Assembly (NCBI GenBank): GCA_965247975.1
Contig: OZ252050.1
Span: 3,162,001-3,226,000 of the forward strand
DNA: 64,000 bases
DNA from: Taishania sp965247975
GTDB taxonomy: Bacteria > Bacteroidota > Bacteroidia > Flavobacteriales_D > Crocinitomicaceae
Direction: 5' to 3'
Under the pieces are notes generated by a model. It was given only the letters and a program-made list of their open reading frames with translations. It searched no databases and was not told the DNA's origin. Shown here one piece after another: positions 62,528 to 64,000 of this stretch (its first letter is position 1; each line of letters starts with the position of its first letter). The position numbers and the translations under genes were made by a program.

Positions 62528-64000
62528 TCACTCCCGCTCCAACCATTCTAAACCATTTGGCAATTCGCTTGAACAAAATTCTAAGTGAATCACTCTTCTT
62601 CTCTTTTGGTTCTGAGTTTTGGAGGATGCATGTAAAATCAACGGTCGCATCACATGAACGCCACCCTCTTTAACTTCAACAATGGTTGGATTGAGATCAG
62701 TCACGATGGCGGAAATTTCTTCGTCATTAAATTTCTTAGCATGTGAGCCTGGGACTATTTTTAATGCGCCATTCTCTTGGGTCGTATCGTCCAAGTGAAT
62801 GCGTAAAGTAAACGTTGATTTTAGAATATCTTCTGGTGGACAAACACCTACAATTCCTTTTTTATTCGTCCAAGCAGCATAACCAGCTGTTTCTATTTTT
62901 TGACAAACATTGATTGTAATATCCTGATGCCAAGTGACATACCAATTACTCGAAACAGGCTTATCAAAATAAATTGCTTTGGTTAAAAAAGCCGTTGGAT
63001 CAATCGCATCAATCATTCGCTTCAAGTTTTGATTAAACAGCAAGGATTTTAATGCCGGTAAATCCTTCAATAATGTCCGTTTACCTACGATTACATCTTC
63101 TGTTTCGTTAAAGTAATCGTGCAATAATTTCCCGATATGACGTACTTCTTTTTTGGTATACACATGATTTACAATCGAATAGCCACTTTTCAATAGTTTA
63201 TTTGCCATGGCTGTGGCAGAAGGCGTAGAAACATGACACGTATACAAATCCAAGGCGTTTTGCAATTTATTTTGAATTCTTCTTCGTAAATCTGATGGTT
63301 GAAGTACTTGAATTGAATCCCCAAATCCCAAAATCAGTCGTTCTAACTCAAAGTTAGCATGAACATAAAGTGCTATCTCAATATCACCATTATCAAATGT
63401 ATCAATAAGTTCTTGGCTTTGATGCAAAGGCTTGGTGACCACATACGGAGCGTTTGTTTTGTCGATCCGCAACACAATGCGCTCAACGAATCTTTTATCC
63501 ATCACAGTGACCCCAATCGTGTGCTTGTAGTATTCGTCGCCATCAAAATGCTCGTCCAAATAGGCTGTTTTCAAATCATAATCAATGGATTCAATGCGAT
63601 CTAAAGCCAAGGTGATTAGATTTCCCTTTGGTTTTGATTTGCCCACCAAGAACCACCGATTGTTGTATTCCTTTAAAATAAATGGATGAAATTTGATCTC
63701 AGAACTTTGAGCCGCATTGAAGGATTGATAGAAAATCTTGAGTACAATCTTTTTTAGTATGGCTTGATACAAAACATCCAAATGCTCGAGACCCTTCAAA
63801 AGTTCATTTTTATCCAAATGAATGATTGACGGCTGATGTGTCTTTTCCGTATAGATTTTATCCTCCAAACGCTGAATAATACCACCCAATTCAGAAAACA
63901 ACGAAAAATCCTTAAATTGCTTCAGCATTTCAACAGTTTCAGATAAAACGTGCATATCGCTTTCATTCAACGGAATGTCAGTGATACTAAAATCAGGATC
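62528..64000 (-). CDS. WYL-domain regulator fused to a phytanoyl-CoA dioxygenase (PhyH)-like enzyme (5' end missing)
   Basis: The frame is open from the stop at 62528 to the window edge with no upstream stop, so the N-terminus is truncated; an HTH domain is expected there. From about residue 70 to 245 of the visible part there is a WYL ligand-binding domain ('FHPFILKEYNNRWFLVGKSKPKGNLITLALDRIESI', 'RRRIQNKLQNAL'). The C-terminal ~230 residues are a PhyH-type Fe(II)/2-oxoglutarate oxygenase, with the metal triad in TWHQD (His, Asp) and VMRPLILHASSK (His) and an Arg in RRRVIHLEF. A regulator and oxygenase in one chain is unusual. Both parts look intact, with no stop or shift at the junction. 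Confidence 0.8.
   Translation of the reverse strand, partial: DPDFSITDIPLNESDMHVLSETVEMLKQFKDFSLFSELGGIIQRLEDKIYTEKTHQPSIIHLDKNELLKGLEHLDVLYQAILKKIVLKIFYQSFNAAQSSEIKFHPFILKEYNNRWFLVGKSKPKGNLITLALDRIESIDYDLKTAYLDEHFDGDEYYKHTIGVTVMDKRFVERIVLRIDKTNAPYVVTKPLHQSQELIDTFDNGDIEIALYVHANFELERLILGFGDSIQVLQPSDLRRRIQNKLQNALDLYTCHVSTPSATAMANKLLKSGYSIVNHVYTKKEVRHIGKLLHDYFNETEDVIVGKRTLLKDLPALKSLLFNQNLKRMIDAIDPTAFLTKAIYFDKPVSSNWYVTWHQDITINVCQKIETAGYAAWTNKKGIVGVCPPEDILKSTFTLRIHLDDTTQENGALKIVPGSHAKKFNDEEISAIVTDLNPTIVEVKEGGVHVMRPLILHASSKTQNQKRRRVIHLEFCSSELPNGLEWLERE

Overview
The window looks like chromosomal DNA of a member of the Bacteroidota, most likely Flavobacteriia/Flavobacteriales and possibly near Fluviicola/Crocinitomicaceae. 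The taxon is inferred. Supporting evidence: AT-rich sequence; TAnnTTTG-type -7 promoter elements upstream of several genes; type IX secretion (T9SS) sorting domains of both type A and type B; a PorP/SprF-family protein beside a giant SprB-repeat protein; and many small signal-peptide or lipobox proteins. No rRNA, complete tRNA or CRISPR array was seen.

Layout. (1) 1-7.5 kb: an edge-truncated zinc-ribbon gene and a tiny ORF, then a six-gene minus-strand operon. In transcription order it encodes a haem-oxygenase-like diiron enzyme, a D-2-hydroxyacid dehydrogenase, a two-TM protein, a NACHT-type STAND NTPase fused to an FGE-sulfatase-like (FGS/C-type-lectin fold) domain, a class II aldolase and a D-amino-acid-oxidase-like flavoenzyme. 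A signalling NTPase embedded in a small-molecule redox operon is the most unusual system here. (2) 7.5-10.3 kb: non-coding repeats, a tyrosine integrase and att-like sequence, forming the edge of an accessory region. (3) 10.3-14.7 kb: a run of one- or two-gene 'cassettes' (small membrane proteins, lipoproteins, DUF4279-like, pentapeptide and DUF7660-like proteins) separated by similar imperfect hairpins. (4) 14.7-23.4 kb: single-gene units for secreted or lipid-anchored proteins of unknown function, including two with YwqK/MORN-variant repeats. (5) 24.0-33.1 kb: a giant PKD/Ig-like T9SS cargo whose type B C-terminal domain is cut off by a one-base frameshift. (6) 33.3-35.3 kb: a divergent SDR/HxlR pair with a recognisable operator, then a YdeI-like protein. 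(7) 35.5-42.7 kb: a defence-like island with a MITE-like element, Fic AMPylase, an acyl-carrier-like membrane protein, a TIR-like protein and an HD-Hsp90-type ATPase. (8) 42.7-55.9 kb: a three-gene T9SS operon of beta-helix cargo, PorP/SprF-OmpA fusion and SprB-like giant adhesin. (9) 56.5-64 kb: a TPR histidine kinase/NarL regulator pair, a CAP-domain protein with a coupled secreted partner, two tandem PAS-LuxR regulators, and an edge-truncated WYL-phytanoyl-CoA-dioxygenase fusion.

A degenerate ~230-330 bp intergenic repeat occurs three times in one orientation (7.9, 15.7 and 41.9 kb), bracketing much of the accessory DNA. Perfect palindromes sharing the core GCGATTAATCGC sit between two convergent gene pairs. 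All function statements rest on motif reading by eye; no database search was possible.
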